Positions 48,270-60,992 of a DNA stretch of 64,000 nt are shown in pieces; position 1 is the first letter of the stretch; every line of letters starts with the position of its first letter. The stretch comes from Rapana venosa (lineage: Eukaryota; Mollusca; Gastropoda; Neogastropoda; Muricidae): the NCBI GenBank assembly GCA_028751875.1, contig CM054145.1:50037128-50101127 (forward strand), given 5' to 3'. Both the position numbers and the translations under genes were made by a program. Under the pieces are notes generated by a model, which saw only the letters and a program-made list of their open reading frames with translations, was not told where the DNA came from and ran no database searches.

Positions 48270-49985
48270 CCACCTGTGGAACGATTTTGGGACACACACA
48301 CCATTAAGGCCGACACTGTGGAACAGTTTTGGATACAACACACCGTTAAGGCCGACACCTGTGGAACAGTTTGGACACAACACACCGTAAGGCCATAGCA
48401 CCTGTGAACATTTTGGATACAACTACCATAAAGGCCGACACCTGTGGAACAGTTTTGGATACAACCATACATTAAGTCAGACACCTGTGAACAGTTTTGG
48501 GACACAATACAACATTAAGGACGACACCTGTGGAACAGGTTGGACACAACACACATTAAGGCCGACACTGTGGAACAGTTTTGGGACACAACACACCATT
48601 AAGACCCACACCTGTGGAACAGTTTTGGGACACAACACACCATTAAGGCCAACACCTGAGGAACAGTTTTGGGACACAACATAACCATTAAGGCCGACAC
48701 CTGTGGAACAGTTTTGGGACACAACACACCGTTAAGGCCCACACCTGTGGAACAGTTTTGGGACACAAGACGACATTAAGACCCACACCTGTGGAACAGT
48801 TTTGGGACACAACACACCATTAAGACCCACACCTGTGGAACAGTTTTGGGACACAACACACCATGAAGACCCACACCTGTGGAACGATTTTGGGACACAA
48901 CACACCATTAAGGCCAACACCTGTGGAACAGTTTTGGGACACAACACACCATTAAGGCCGACACCTGTGGAACAGTTTTGGGACACAAGACACCGTTAAG
49001 GCCGACACATGTGGAACAGTTTTGGGACACAAGACACCGTTAAGGCCGACACATGTGGAACAGTTTTGGGACACAACACACCATTAAGACCCACACCTGT
49101 GGAACAGGTTTGGGACACAACACACCATTAAGGCCGACACCTGTGGAACAGTTTTGGGACACAATACACCATTAAGGCCGACACCTGTGGAACGATTTTG
49201 GGACACAACACACCATTAAGGCCAACACCTGTGGAACAGTTTTGGGACACAACACACCATTAAGGCCAACACTTGTGGAACAGTTTTGGGACACAACACA
49301 CCGTTAAGGCCGACACCTGTGGAACAGTTTTGGGACACAACACACCATTAAGGCCCACACCTGTGGAACAGTTTGGGACACAACACACCATTAAGGCCGA
49401 CACCTGTGGAACAGTTTTGGGACACAACACACCGTTAAGGCCAACAACCTGAGGAACAGTTTAGGACACAACAACCATTAAGGCCGACACTGTGGAACAG
49501 TTTTGGGACACAACACACGTTAAGCCAACACCTGAGGAACAGTTTTGGGACACAACACACCATTAAGGCCGACACATGTGAACAGTTTTGGACACAAACA
49601 CACCGTTAAGACCGACACCTGTGGAACATTTTGGGCACAACAAGGCCAACAATGTGAACATTTGGGACACAATACACATTAAGACCAAAAACCTGTGGAA
49701 CACTTTTGGACACAACACACCATTAAGGCCGACACCTGTGGAACAGTTTTGGGACACAACACACCATTAAGGCCGACACCTGTGGAACAGTTTTGGGACA
49801 CAACACACCATTTAAGGCCGACACCTGTGGAACAGTTTTGGGACACAATACACATTAAGACCAACACCTGTGAAACAGTTTGGGGATACAATACACATTA
49901 AGACCAACACCTGTAGAACATTTGGGACACAACACACCATTAAGGCCGACACCTGTGGAACAGTTTTGGGACACAACACAAGCTT
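48270..49985. repeat. Minisatellite, 44-bp unit, ~39 copies
   Basis: Units share ggaacagttttgggacacaa followed by cacaccattaaggccgacac. The period is 44 bp, measured for example between 49,201 and 49,245. Variants alternate: gttaagg versus attaagg, cgacac versus caacac or ccacac, and ccattaagaccc near 48,600-48,880. The left (48,270-48,560) and right-centre (49,440-49,700) parts contain many 1-2 bp deletions, while the middle is homogeneous, as expected for homogenisation by unequal exchange. Minus-strand open frames (up to 84 codons) exist because 44 is not a multiple of 3 and the unit lacks stops in several frames. Confidence 0.97.
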
Positions 49986-50209
49986 CACCGCCATCTTTAC
50001 TTCTTCCGGGCGCCGACTCATCCACCCGAAGACACGAGCACTGCAGGGATCACTCACTGGACTGCACACGTTGACCGTCTGCTGAAGCAATATTGACCAC
50101 AGAGGTATGTTTGTGCGGCAAAAGAGCAACGGTACCAGATCCTGTGGTGCCTTGTGCTTGCTTGTACAGGGGATTGGAATGACCCGAACTTTGGATGTGT
50201 ATACTGTGT

Positions 50210-50238
50210 AGTGTAGTGTGGTGTGTGTGTGTGTGTGT

Positions 50239-50305
<67 letters not shown>

Positions 50306-50366
50306 TGTGTTATGTATGTATGTGTTGTGTGTGATGTATGTTGTTGTGTGTGTGTGTGTGTGTGTG

Positions 50367-50417
<51 letters not shown>

Positions 50418-50450
50418 GTGTGTGTTGTGTGTGTGTGTGTGTGTGTGTGT
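50210..50450. repeat. (GT)n microsatellite, ~230 bp
   Basis: Nearly pure GT repeat with a gatgtgttatgtatg interruption around 50,303-50,345. Open frames on both strands are repeat translations. Confidence 0.96.
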
Positions 50451-50597
50451 TGGGACTGGGGGTCAGCTAGCAGGGTTGTCTGTGACAGCTGAACCGTCAG
50501 GATGAAAGTGACAGAAGTCAACGGTTGTGCCAGCTTGAAGCTGTCAGTCTGCTGATCTCTGCCCAGCTATATAAACAGTATATGCTCAAAAGGAGCG

Positions 50598-50745
50598 CTA
50601 GGGTGGCGTGGCAGGACGGTTCGCAAGTTCGCCTGCTAACAAGTAACCGTGAGTTCGGGGTTCGATTCTCCAGCCTTGCCTTCTTCCCAGTTTAAGGGGG
50701 AAAACCGAACTGACGCAAGTCTTTGGAGGAGACCTAAAGCAGTCA
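50598..50745 (+). mobile_element. tRNA-type SINE head and body start
   Basis: gtggcgtggcaggacggttc resembles a box A region, cctgctaac an anticodon-arm remnant, and ggggttcgattctccagcc (50,657-50,675) a box B. It continues with cttcttcccagtttaagggg, gaaaaccgaactgacgcaag and tctttggaggagacctaaag, the usual body of the gastropod SINE family whose 3' part lies at 1-200. The acceptor ends do not pair, so this is not a tRNA gene. It breaks off at an AT-rich segment. Confidence 0.72.
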
Positions 50746-50749
50746 ACCT

Positions 50750-50816
50750 CTTATTATTTTTTTTATTTTTTTTTATTTTATTATTTTCTTTTAAATCCAA
50801 ATAATGGAATAACACT
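50750..50816 (-). mobile_element. SINE tail running into gap
   Basis: On the minus strand agtgttattccattatttgg is followed by A/T-rich (aaat)-like bases: the 3' tail of the SINE family at 47,335-47,706. Its body is lost in the gap, which suggests that the assembly broke in this repeat. Confidence 0.65.
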
Positions 50817-51316
50817 NNNNNNNNNNNNNNNNNNNNNNNNNNNNNNNNNNNNNNNNNNNNNNNNNNNNNNNNNNNNNNNNNNNNNNNNNNNNNNNNNNNN
50901 NNNNNNNNNNNNNNNNNNNNNNNNNNNNNNNNNNNNNNNNNNNNNNNNNNNNNNNNNNNNNNNNNNNNNNNNNNNNNNNNNNNNNNNNNNNNNNNNNNNN
51001 NNNNNNNNNNNNNNNNNNNNNNNNNNNNNNNNNNNNNNNNNNNNNNNNNNNNNNNNNNNNNNNNNNNNNNNNNNNNNNNNNNNNNNNNNNNNNNNNNNNN
51101 NNNNNNNNNNNNNNNNNNNNNNNNNNNNNNNNNNNNNNNNNNNNNNNNNNNNNNNNNNNNNNNNNNNNNNNNNNNNNNNNNNNNNNNNNNNNNNNNNNNN
51201 NNNNNNNNNNNNNNNNNNNNNNNNNNNNNNNNNNNNNNNNNNNNNNNNNNNNNNNNNNNNNNNNNNNNNNNNNNNNNNNNNNNNNNNNNNNNNNNNNNNN
51301 NNNNNNNNNNNNNNNN
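50817..51316. other. Assembly gap, 500 N
   Basis: Exactly 500 ambiguous bases, the same placeholder size as 33,870-34,369. Frames across it are meaningless. Confidence 1.
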
Positions 51317-52560
51317 GGAGAAAAAGAGAAAAGAGAGGAGAGAGGGGGGAGGAGAAGAGGGGAAGAGAGAGAGGGAGAGTTGCCTACTGAGAAAGTATTT
51401 CTAAAGTTTTTTTTTGTATAGCCTCTGGTGATTGGTGTGTTTTGCTGTGCTTTAAGTGTTGTTTTAAATTGCCCAATCCCCTTTGTGAATGCATTTTCTT
51501 CCATGTTTGAAAACCAGCCATTTTCGATGTTCTCAAGCCTAGGCTACTCCCCCGCCAGATCCCCCGCTCTGAACAGGCTGGGTCGGGCCTTGCTATCTCC
51601 TAAACAATCCTGTCCCAATGGGGTCAGGAAGATGCCCCAAAGGAAAGAGGACCAGAGAAAGAGACCCCTTTTTTAAAAGAGAGGGGTGGCCCCGGGGGAG
51701 CCTACCAACGTGAACAATGAGGAGGGGGAATTTTTCTGTGGTTGCTCAAAAGGAGGCCTTAGCAAACCAGAAGCATCACAGAAAACCTGAGGGGGGAGAG
51801 GGGGATATGTTTAAATTTTAGAGGTTATCAAAAGCAGTTGCAAGGGGGAACTGTTTGTTCAAAAAACCCATTAAGATTTTTTTGCTCTTTTTGGGCCACT
51901 GCGCTGGTTACTCTAGAATCAACCTGTAAACTTAATTCAAATAAACCCAAAATGAAAATTCCAAAGTCACTGACTGTTAAGTTTTGCTAAATTCTTTCCT
52001 CACAAAAATACTTTTTGGTTTTTAATATAAAAATCATTACAAAACAAAACACAAAAGCTTTTACCCACATATATTTACATATGATACTTAGTTTAAAATA
52101 TCTTCAGCATTTTTTGCTGAACAATTTTGTCCAAATTTAATTATAGACAACAAAGCAATGACAAAACTAAAATTTGCTTTCTTCTTTTTTCATGCTTTTT
52201 TGTTCAAAAAATCATCTAAGTTCACATACTTAAATCTTCATAAATGAAAATTTAAAAAGGGTACCCGAAAACCTTTCCAAAAGTATTTTTAAAAGAACTT
52301 AAATTAGCTTAAAAGATCAACTGTACCTTAAAGGGGGCTCATCAGAGGTCTCGACAAAAATTTTCCCAGTCCCCTGCTAAGGAAGGAAAGAGGGGTTCCA
52401 CTAGAAAATTAAAAACAAGGGGGAATAAATCAAGAGAACTCTTTTGCACATGGGACTTTTCCCCCTTACTACTTAGACGGTTTTCGTCTAGCTTAACACG
52501 CACAGCCGAATTTTCCAGGGCAACATAGGGAGTGTCATGATCTTGTGTGATTTTTCCCAT
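51317..52560. other. Low-quality anonymous DNA after gap
   Basis: A purine-rich start (51,317-51,380) and then anonymous sequence with moderate homopolymer inflation. About 51,950-52,330 is AT-rich. No gene or known element recognised. Confidence 0.5.
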
Positions 52561-52564
52561 ACCC

Positions 52565-53560
52565 TAAAGAAAACCAAAGCGGAAAAAACTCAGGGTCAAA
52601 TTTTACCCCGGAAGCTGAAGGACCCGGGGATAGAAATTTTTCAAGCAAGGATGGGGAAAAGTTTTTCGCACCACTGTGATAGACTCAGACTAGTACACGA
52701 CGAATTTTTCAATACGCAGGACAAACAGCTCGACTTTGGGAAAAACCCCACCAGTCAAAAACCTGGGGCACACCCAACATCCCACAACTATGCCAGCGTA
52801 GAGATTTAGAAAAAAAAAAATAAACAAAAGAAAGAGCGAAAAAATAGGGCAGTCAACAAAGATCAGGAAGTCATAAAGGGAAAAGAGAAAGGATCGGTAA
52901 ACGGCCAAACTTGAAGGAACTCAAGAAAAAAAATAGCAAAAAGCATTCGCTGGTAAAGACCTGACTGCACAAAGGGGAAAAGGTTTAACACCCAAAAAAA
53001 AAGGGAATGTCCCCTGCCCCCAGGATTTCAAACAGGGACAAAATACGCCCCAAACCCTGTAAAACTTAAAATGCGGGAGATCCAAAAAGCCCTTAATTCC
53101 CCCGCAAGCAAGACACGACAGTCCCCCTTCCCTCCGGAAAAGTGAAACAGCGTCAAATCGCTAAAAAGGGGAAAGTCCAGGGGCTACAACATTCCAGCGG
53201 TTGGTTAAAGCGGAGGGAAGCCATGATCAGCTCCTACAAAGAACTGCAAAAATCGGCGCGGGAAAAATGGCCAACCCTGGACGTCACCATACACCCCCCC
53301 AAAAGGAAAATCTAAAACAATGCAAAATTACCGCAAATCCTCATATCCCACCCCAGCAAGGTCTGTGCAGATAAATTGAATGAAAAACCCCAAAAGCAGG
53401 ACCTCATTGTGAGGAACAAGAGGTTTAGGGGGGCGCGCACAACAGAAACGGATTTTCAACCTAGAATCTAGTGAGGGGAACCTTCAACCAACAAGACCTT
53501 TACCACGTATTTATCGATTTTTAAGAAGGATTTACAGGGTTTGGGGGGACTTGTTGTCGA
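52565..53560 (+). mobile_element. LINE fragment: post-endonuclease to RT start, degraded
   Basis: Frame-hopping translation matches the middle of an APE-type LINE polyprotein: RVKF.PRKLKDPGIE.FQARMG (about 52,588-52,655), LVKDLTAQRGK (about 52,952-52,985), EILN.W-like and Y..NYK-like pieces (about 53,020-53,085), KGKS.G..NIPA (about 53,168-53,205), ISHPSK (about 53,344-53,361) and TTETDF (about 53,440). The order is that of the family, but no RT catalytic motif survives and every piece is in a different frame. A DDIL-type linker is not readable. The damage pattern (homopolymer length changes) suggests consensus errors on top of age. Confidence 0.65.
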
Positions 53561-53979
53561 TTCCAAGGTTTCGGCATTTCAAGGCCATGATAATTACTTT
53601 TGAGATCTTTAAGATTTTTTGGAAAGAAAATATGTGACTGACAGGAAAACCTCGTTTCAGGGGGAAATTTTCAGGCGGGTTTTAAGTTCCCCCATTAATG
53701 AATGGCATTGTTTTAGCTGTTCACCGAAAAAATTTGCCTTCTAAATCCCCAAAGGGAAAATGAAACATTTTTTTTGTGTGTCCCACTAGCTGATTTTTCC
53801 CCAAAGTCCAAACCCCTCGCCCCACGCGGGGGAACAAAACAGGTCAAGCGGGAAAAACGGGCTCGGTAAAAGCGTGACGGCCTAGCAAGCTACAGGGTTT
53901 ATAAAAGTAAGAAACTAAAAAAGAGAAAAAAAAAGGCGGTACCAAGGGAAAACGCCTCGCAATGGAAAACAGACATAAG

Positions 53980-56640
53980 TAGGAACGGATACTTGGACGG
54001 GAAACATCGGGTAACAAAAGGAACCAAAATTGTGGATTATGCCCAAAAAGAAAACCCCATCATGGGCTTTCAGAACTGGGGAAAAGGGAAAGGATCGAAA
54101 AAAACCCATTCAAATTTTTTCTCATTGGAGTGGAGTCAAAAAGCCCAGAGGCATGAGGGTGTGGGTTTTCACCCTCCCCAAATGCAAAAAATTAGAGTAC
54201 AGAGACATCAGAAAGACTGAAAAAAATGGTGTAAAAGCCCAAAAAAATCTCACTATACCCAAAGATATGCACCTGTAACGATTCATACTCAGAAGGGGGA
54301 AAAAAGACTCTTCTATAAGAGCTCCCCGACCCATCAACCCACCCCTGACAAAGAGGACCGTTTTCAGGGGTGATTTAACGGCAGATTTGGTAAAGGGAAA
54401 AACCCATGGACAAACCCTTTTGGGCCCCCCCGTGACCACAAAAACCCCTGCAATTACAAGGGGCCCACGTGCGGGAACTATTGCAGAGCATGATCTGTCA
54501 TCCCAACCCTTTTTTTCCAACCGAGCCCCAAATTTTCACTGGTACAATGGAACGATCTCAACTCTCGTCTCAAAATCGATTTTTATACTTGCAAACCCAA
54601 AACCTTACGCCACAAAGACTCAAAAGCATCCCAATCCCAAACCCTTGACACTGACCACAGGCCCTGTCATTCTAAACCCCCAATACTCGGAAGAAAAAAT
54701 AAAACAAGGCTAAAGAACGCCTGAAAAAAAAACCCCCCAAAAAGGGAAAGGAAAAAAGCCCGTTTTTTTTTACTCCCTTTTGTCTTACTCCATTATACAA
54801 CCCTCTCCATGACAAGTCCTGGGACCCCTTCAACCCGCTCTTTTAAAACCCTTTAAGGAATTTTTGGGGACAAAGAAATGTGGAGGTAAAATCAGGAAAG
54901 TACGCTTGGGGGAACCAAGAGGGGAGCCTCAAGAAAAAAAGCAGTATAAAAGCTTTGGGCAAGACCAAGACGAAGGGACTACGCCAATACGAATGAAAAG
55001 AAGACATAGTAATGTGTTGTAAAAGCCCCAAAGAAAAATTTGGGGCCCTTTAGGAGAGATTAGTGAAATTTGCAAGAACCCCCCAAGAAAATTTTTCAAA
55101 GTGTAAAGACTAGGTAAAGGAGCCTTCAACCCCAACAACATTTTGGTGTGAAAATGGAGAGGCCTGCACAAAGAAGGGGAATTTTCTGAAACAGGGGAAG
55201 TTATTTTAAAGATCTTTTAAACCATCGGGGAAAAAAGCTTCCCCGTTCATTTCACACGCTTAAGACCAGTTTGAGCCCCAAAACCTTGAAACTGAACAAG
55301 AAAAGCTTAAAACCCCCCCAAAGGGCAAAAAAGGCAGGTGTGACGGCCCTAAAAACTGAAGCCTCCTTTTTGCGGGGAAAAAAACGGGATTAAGTGGTCC
55401 CATCTTTCCCGAAAGATTGGAAAAGAGGAAAAAACCCCAAAGGGCTGGGGAAAAGCATAGTGGTGCCCCTTTGGGGAAAAGAAGGGCAGCAAGAAGACTG
55501 CAGCACCTACAGAGGTTTTTACTTCTCAGCCCCGTAGGGAAAATGTTGCAAAGTTCTGGAAAGCGCCAAGAGCCCCCAGAAATATAGCAATGCCCCGTTT
55601 GGCTTTTGGGAAGGGGGTGCACAGAGCCATTTTCCACCCGACAGCTGTGTGAAAGAGCATCGAAACAACCAAGCCGATAAAGTATTCGTTGATCAAAAAA
55701 AGTTTCGATAACAGAGACAACTCTGGGAAAATCCGGAGAGTCGACGTGAAGGGGGGTTGCTTTATAAATCAGAGCAATCTATGCAACGATGGTGCAGTCC
55801 CCAACACAGTGAAACTCCGACTGGTTCCCCTTTAAACAGGGGTAGGCAAGGTGGTACCCCTCATTCTCTTGGATTACAGGACCCCACACAAGGAAGCCAC
55901 CCCAAACTTGAGGCCCTGAAATGAACTATTATTTGTGACGACCTCCCTGATAATCAAACAAAGAGCTTTCAGTCACCAGCCACAAAACAAGCTGCGAGGG
56001 ATGACATGAAGATAGTACACCAAAAAAGAAGTTTTTTGTTGCAAAACCAGGAAAGCTGGAAAAACATCAACGGACCCACTGAAAAGACCAAAAATTTAAA
56101 TTCCTTGGGAGCCCTTCACTGGGAAAAGGGAAAAAAGGACGGGATGAAAAAAAGATGCCAGAAAACCACGAAATCATCACCAAAATCGCCCCCCCTTTTA
56201 AAAAAATTCCCGCATCCCCAAAGAGCACCAAGGAAAAAACCCTCAAGCCCCCTTCGTTCCAACACTCACATACCAGGTCAGACTGGGCCTAACAAAAGCC
56301 CTTTGAGAAAATTGGGGCACATGTGAAAGCCTGCCTGAAAAACTGCAAAAAGCCGACGGTCAAGACAAGATGAGGTGATCGGACAGGTGGACTAAAAACC
56401 ATTCTCCCAATGAACAACAAAAGGTCATTTTGGTCACCCCATAGAATGCCGCCAAACCCAAACCCCCCAGGGGATACACCACCAAAAAATGGCTGGAAAG
56501 CCTAGGGGAGACCAAAGGGACGATGGAGCATTGGGGTGACACCGCGAGCCCATGACCTGTCCTAATCAACCTCCCCTAGCTGCAGACAGCGTCGGTCTCC
56601 CATGACGCCGAAAGGGGACCCGCGAAGTGAAAAAAAAAAG
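53980..56640 (+). mobile_element. Second LINE in this stretch: endonuclease to C-terminus, degraded
   Basis: After the preceding fragment, endonuclease-like pieces restart: SLEWSQKAQRHEGVGF (about 54,123-54,172), a PDKEDRFQG piece (about 54,344-54,370) and pieces like AEHDL..T.FF (about 54,485-54,520). Later pieces include an RT-like TVKLRLVPL.TGVG (about 55,806-55,850), then GPTEKTK and FKFLG (about 56,068-56,110), where the family has ...YLG. At the C-terminus are RMPPNP and, further on, GRPKGRW.....AHDLS (about 56,440-56,565), the usual GRPK..W...V block. The catalytic FADD was not found. Whether this is one element or two cannot be decided, because frames change every few dozen bases. Confidence 0.6.
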
Positions 56641-57356
56641 AAGAAGCATATCTGACTTTAAAAACTAAGTTTTAGGGGGGGGGGGGGGGGTAGATACAAC
56701 CCCTTCAATGTATTAAATGTCTAATAAACAGAGCAAAGTGTCTCCAGTACATTTTCCATCTGTAAAAAGAAGAAGAAGCGTTGACTGGGTTTGTCATCCT
56801 TTGATGTGCTTGACAACAAAATTTAAATGTATTGATGTTTTTTGGCTTAATTTCTGCTTTGAAATGCGAAAATAAAATTGTGGGTGTGCTTATGATTTGT
56901 TTGTGTGTGTTGTTTGTGGATGTGTGTGTGTGTGTGGGGGTGTGCGCGCGGGAGTGCATGTGCATGGGGTGTGTGTGTTGTGTGCAGCGAACGTGGGTTC
57001 ACGAATGCGTGGGCAACATTGCATTAAAAAAACCTATGATGGAAAACGTGTTATACTGATGTTAACTAAAATGACAATGTTTTTGATAAAATTTTAAAGG
57101 GTTTTTGAAAACAATAAAAAGATGAAGAAGTGATGTGATTATTATTTTGACTATTTTTTTGAATGAATACCATAATGGTTTTTTTGTGTTTAAGATGGGA
57201 ATCGATGATGCCTTAGTTGTGTGTTATGTTATTTAGTACTAAAGGAATTTCTGCATCACAGACGTATAATAAATTGTTTCTTTGAATATTTTGTTTCCCC
57301 TTTTTCCCTTTATTGTATTGTGGCCCCCAAAGGGCCCAAAATACAATTAAAAGTTC

Positions 57357-57366
57357 AAGTTCTTCT

Positions 57367-57431
<65 letters not shown>

Positions 57432-57455
57432 ACACACACACCACACACACAGCAC
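57357..57455. repeat. (CT)n followed by (CA)n microsatellite
   Basis: A CT run of about 70 bp with few interruptions passes directly into CA repeats. The minus-strand RERERE-type frame is a repeat translation. Confidence 0.93.
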
Positions 57456-57719
57456 ACACACATACCCATGCACAAATACATGCAAGTGAAATCAGACACA
57501 ATCAGTGATCACATCCAATAGCTAATATCACTGAGGGGGAAAAAATGTAAAATCATCGATATCCAATAGCATTTGATGCTCAGAAAAAAAAGATTATCAG
57601 TATGCATGATACCATTCTGGGGGAAACCAGATGAAAAATACTAAATCCCACACAAAGACTGCATGTAGAAAAAACGCTAGAGATTATTATTTTCCTTGAT
57701 TTAAAACAATCAAATAGAT

Positions 57720-57780
57720 AACACACACACACACACACACCACACACACACACACCACACACACACACAACACACACACA
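57720..57780. repeat. (AC)n microsatellite
   Basis: AC dinucleotides with a few lost bases (accac at three places). Confidence 0.93.
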
Positions 57781-60023
57781 TTACTTATTCTTTTCCCTTG
57801 AAAGAAAATGTCTTTAAAAAAAGAGAACAAAAAACTACACAAAAAACACACACACACTGCCATTCTGATGGCTTTACATTACTTAACTTTCCCTGGCTAT
57901 TTTACAGGTTTTGTTATGTCTTGATTCAAAGTCTAACTCTGTTGTAATGATACAAGTGTTATATGTACTGTCAAACATTTTACTTAAAAACTAAGCCCAA
58001 ATAGGTACTGTTTGGAATGGTAGTTTTTATGATTAATTTCACACACATACACTCACAAAAACATGGGCAGGATGAAAAAAGTTGAGTAAACTTAATCCTT
58101 TACCTCAGTAAAGATCATTTTGACTTGAAAAAGATCATTTTCACACACACACAGGCACTAGTTGATTCAGTTTAAACAGCAACAATAACAACAGCAGCAG
58201 CAGCAAATTTATAACCACACACAACACCCCCACACAGCACATGACATGCCTTTTCTGAGAATTCCCTTGAAGAAATTTTGAACAATGTTAAAAATTTCAT
58301 TTCTAAGGGTTTATTGTTAAGTCCTATTGGGCATTAATTGTAGTTATTTTTGAATTTCAACTAAAAAAATTATGTTCTGATTTGTCATGTTAGAATCTAT
58401 TTTCCTTTGTTATTACTATTTTTTTACACACAAGCAGGCATGCATTGCTGGAAGCCCATGCACACCACACTAAACACATAGAGGAGATCTATTTTCCCTC
58501 TCCCTTTCTCACACATATTAAACTCCTATTTTTGGGATCATCTGGTATCACTTTAGTGAAAGATTAAAATTAAAGATTACTTAAAAATGACATTTCAAGT
58601 TCAAAACAAGCACCACATTTTCTATGCCATGCACTGACAGCTAAATGCTAAAAGTTGCTACAGCCACCTTTATATTATCTAACGGGTCTGATCTGCCCAT
58701 TGATCAACTGAAGCCCATGTTGAACTGTCCCAGCCTTTGCTCTCACTTGTAATCTATATAGGTAGGACCACTCATTTTTAAAACTCATGGGAATTTATGT
58801 GTTTTTATTTAAAAAAAATAAAAATAAGATCAAGAAGCATGCAAAATTTCAATCATTATCTTAATGGTTTTAAAATATACACTTTAAACATTTTAAAGCC
58901 CCAAAGGGAAACTGTCATTTCGTTAAATAAAGCATATTTGGACATGTCCCTCATGTCATTATGAATCTGATTGCTAAAAACTACTTTTATTTGTTTGAGA
59001 AAAAAATATTTTTTTAAATATAGAAAATAAGTAAAAGGAAACAATGGGATTTAAAATCAAAATCAGAGAAAAATTCTAAAAAATAGCTACAATTTTGAGC
59101 CAAAAGGGGTATTCCCTCCGTCAAAACACAAGAAGCTGAAAGTGTCTAAGATCTATATTACAGCTTGTACTACTACTCAGATGCTGTGTATTTTTTTCCT
59201 AGAGGCTAATGTCATGCGAGGAAAAACGCAATAATCCAAAACCACTTATGACAGAAATTTGTAATGTATAAAGCCAGTCCAAACCAATAAGTGAATAACA
59301 CAAGCTGCCTGTAGGCATTTTACAATTCAGCTTTACTTGACTGACAAAAAGGGTTCACCTTCAAAAGTTTGTCTTCAACAATGATTTATTAAAAAAAAAG
59401 GCCCATTTCAAGTGATTCGTTTTTAATGGCCCTCCCTTAACAACCCTCCTCCCTTCTCAAGCATCTTTTTCAGTACAGAGGATCACAGGTGTAGTCTGTA
59501 ATAATCTGTGTTTCTTTCTTTTTTAAAAAAAAAATTTCTGTGATCTACATGTTATCTTGTGGTTCCAGGACGACCTTCCCCTCAGCAGCAGTTTCCTCTA
59601 ACCCCCCAGGATAGGCTGAACATAGAAACTGAACTTGTCGTTCTTGACATGTTCTTCCTAGTCAGACATTTTTGATTTTTATCCCAAAAGCAAATTGCAA
59701 CCAAGACATTTTTTTGTGCCCAGTGCTTTTAACTTTTGCGTAATTTTTTCCCTGGTAATCCATGACCTCTAGGCCTTCCTAAATTTAATTATGGTTCTCA
59801 AATTAACTGTTGAAAAGCATTGTATGAAAAGACTTATTACTATATTTGTTGTATTTGTTAACATTTTTCTTGTACAATTTCCCATGCAACTTGGTAAATT
59901 TAGTGGAGTTCCTTCATCGTGTGTATTCAAGTGTGTGTTATGCAACAATATAAATTTTTGGAGGAGTTTTTAAGTATTATTAGTGTGGATATGGTGGGAT
60001 TATATATTATATCCCAAAACATC

Positions 60024-60115
60024 TATCTATCTATCTATCATCTATCTATTATCTATCTATTATCTATCTATCATTATCTATTATCTACAATCTATCTATC
60101 TATCTATCTATCTAT

Positions 60116-60156
<41 letters not shown>

Positions 60157-60180
60157 GTTGTGTGTGTGTGTGTGTTGTGT
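60024..60180. repeat. (CTAT)n tetranucleotide array followed by (GT)n
   Basis: About 90 bp of ctat units with tatc and attatc interruptions is followed by a (GT) run at about 60,118-60,180. Tyrosine/leucine/serine/isoleucine-rich frames are repeat translations. Confidence 0.93.
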
Positions 60181-60938
60181 ATAAAAAAAAGTATAAAATT
60201 TAGCTTTGTGCAAAATAAAAGCATTACAAAAGTTTATTTTTTCTTTTGTTGTGTTGGTGGTTTTTTTTTACCTAATTACTTCATGTTTGGATAAAAAACC
60301 CACAACCGAAGAGTGAAGACAATGCATGAACTGTTTAAAATGCAAAGCAACTGAAAAAACCCAAAACAAGTTTCATTTAATTTAATTTCATTGCACTTGA
60401 TGCTTTGATTCAGAAAAAAAGTTTTGATCTGCATGAATTTAAAATAGATGCATTCATGAGTGTTTTCTAATGGCAATATAACTATTTCTGTTAAAAATGC
60501 ATTCTTATATGCACACAGTAACAACACACAATAAACAGATCAGTGAAAATTTCTGATAGAAATTAAATCAGGGCAAGAGTTGTTGTTTTTGAATTTGTAT
60601 TCAAGATGTAAACATTTCGACATGATACAACACATTATGGATGCTAAGAAAAAAAAGAACACTACTAGAAACTCTTTTGAACATAATTATCACCCTGATT
60701 AATTGTTATAATGGATAATTTTCATGAGAGTTCATGAATTATAAGAGCACCCCTGATGACCTAGTTCTTCATACTATGTCCTAGTCCAGGTTAAACTTGT
60801 GATAAAAGTGTTGAAAGTTTTTAATTCTAAAATCATGGAGATTTGATAGTAATTATGTACAAAGTAAAAACAGAGCATTTACTTCTTTGAATATGAGCGT
60901 ATTGCACTGTACACATCCAAAATCTCTGTGGATGCATC

Positions 60939-60992
60939 GTTGATTCCACCCTTGATTCCACAACGTATGTTGATTCCACCCTTGATTCCACA
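60939..60992. repeat. Tandem direct repeat, period 30 bp, two units
   Basis: tgattccacccttgattcca occurs at 60,941-60,960 and again at 60,971-60,990. The shared block is 24 bp and the spacing 30 bp. Each unit itself contains ttgattcca twice, a nested duplication. Confidence 0.9.

Noticed and set aside
48270..49985. Minus-strand open frames with cysteine-rich repeats
   Set aside because: They are translations of the 44-bp satellite, open in several frames because the unit lacks stops. No start context, conserved family or flanking exons.
50598..50680. Possible tRNA gene
   Set aside because: Box A- and box B-like motifs exist, but the acceptor and anticodon arms do not pair and a SINE body follows. 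The heads at 47,630-47,706 and 47,850-47,925 were rejected as tRNA genes for the same reason.
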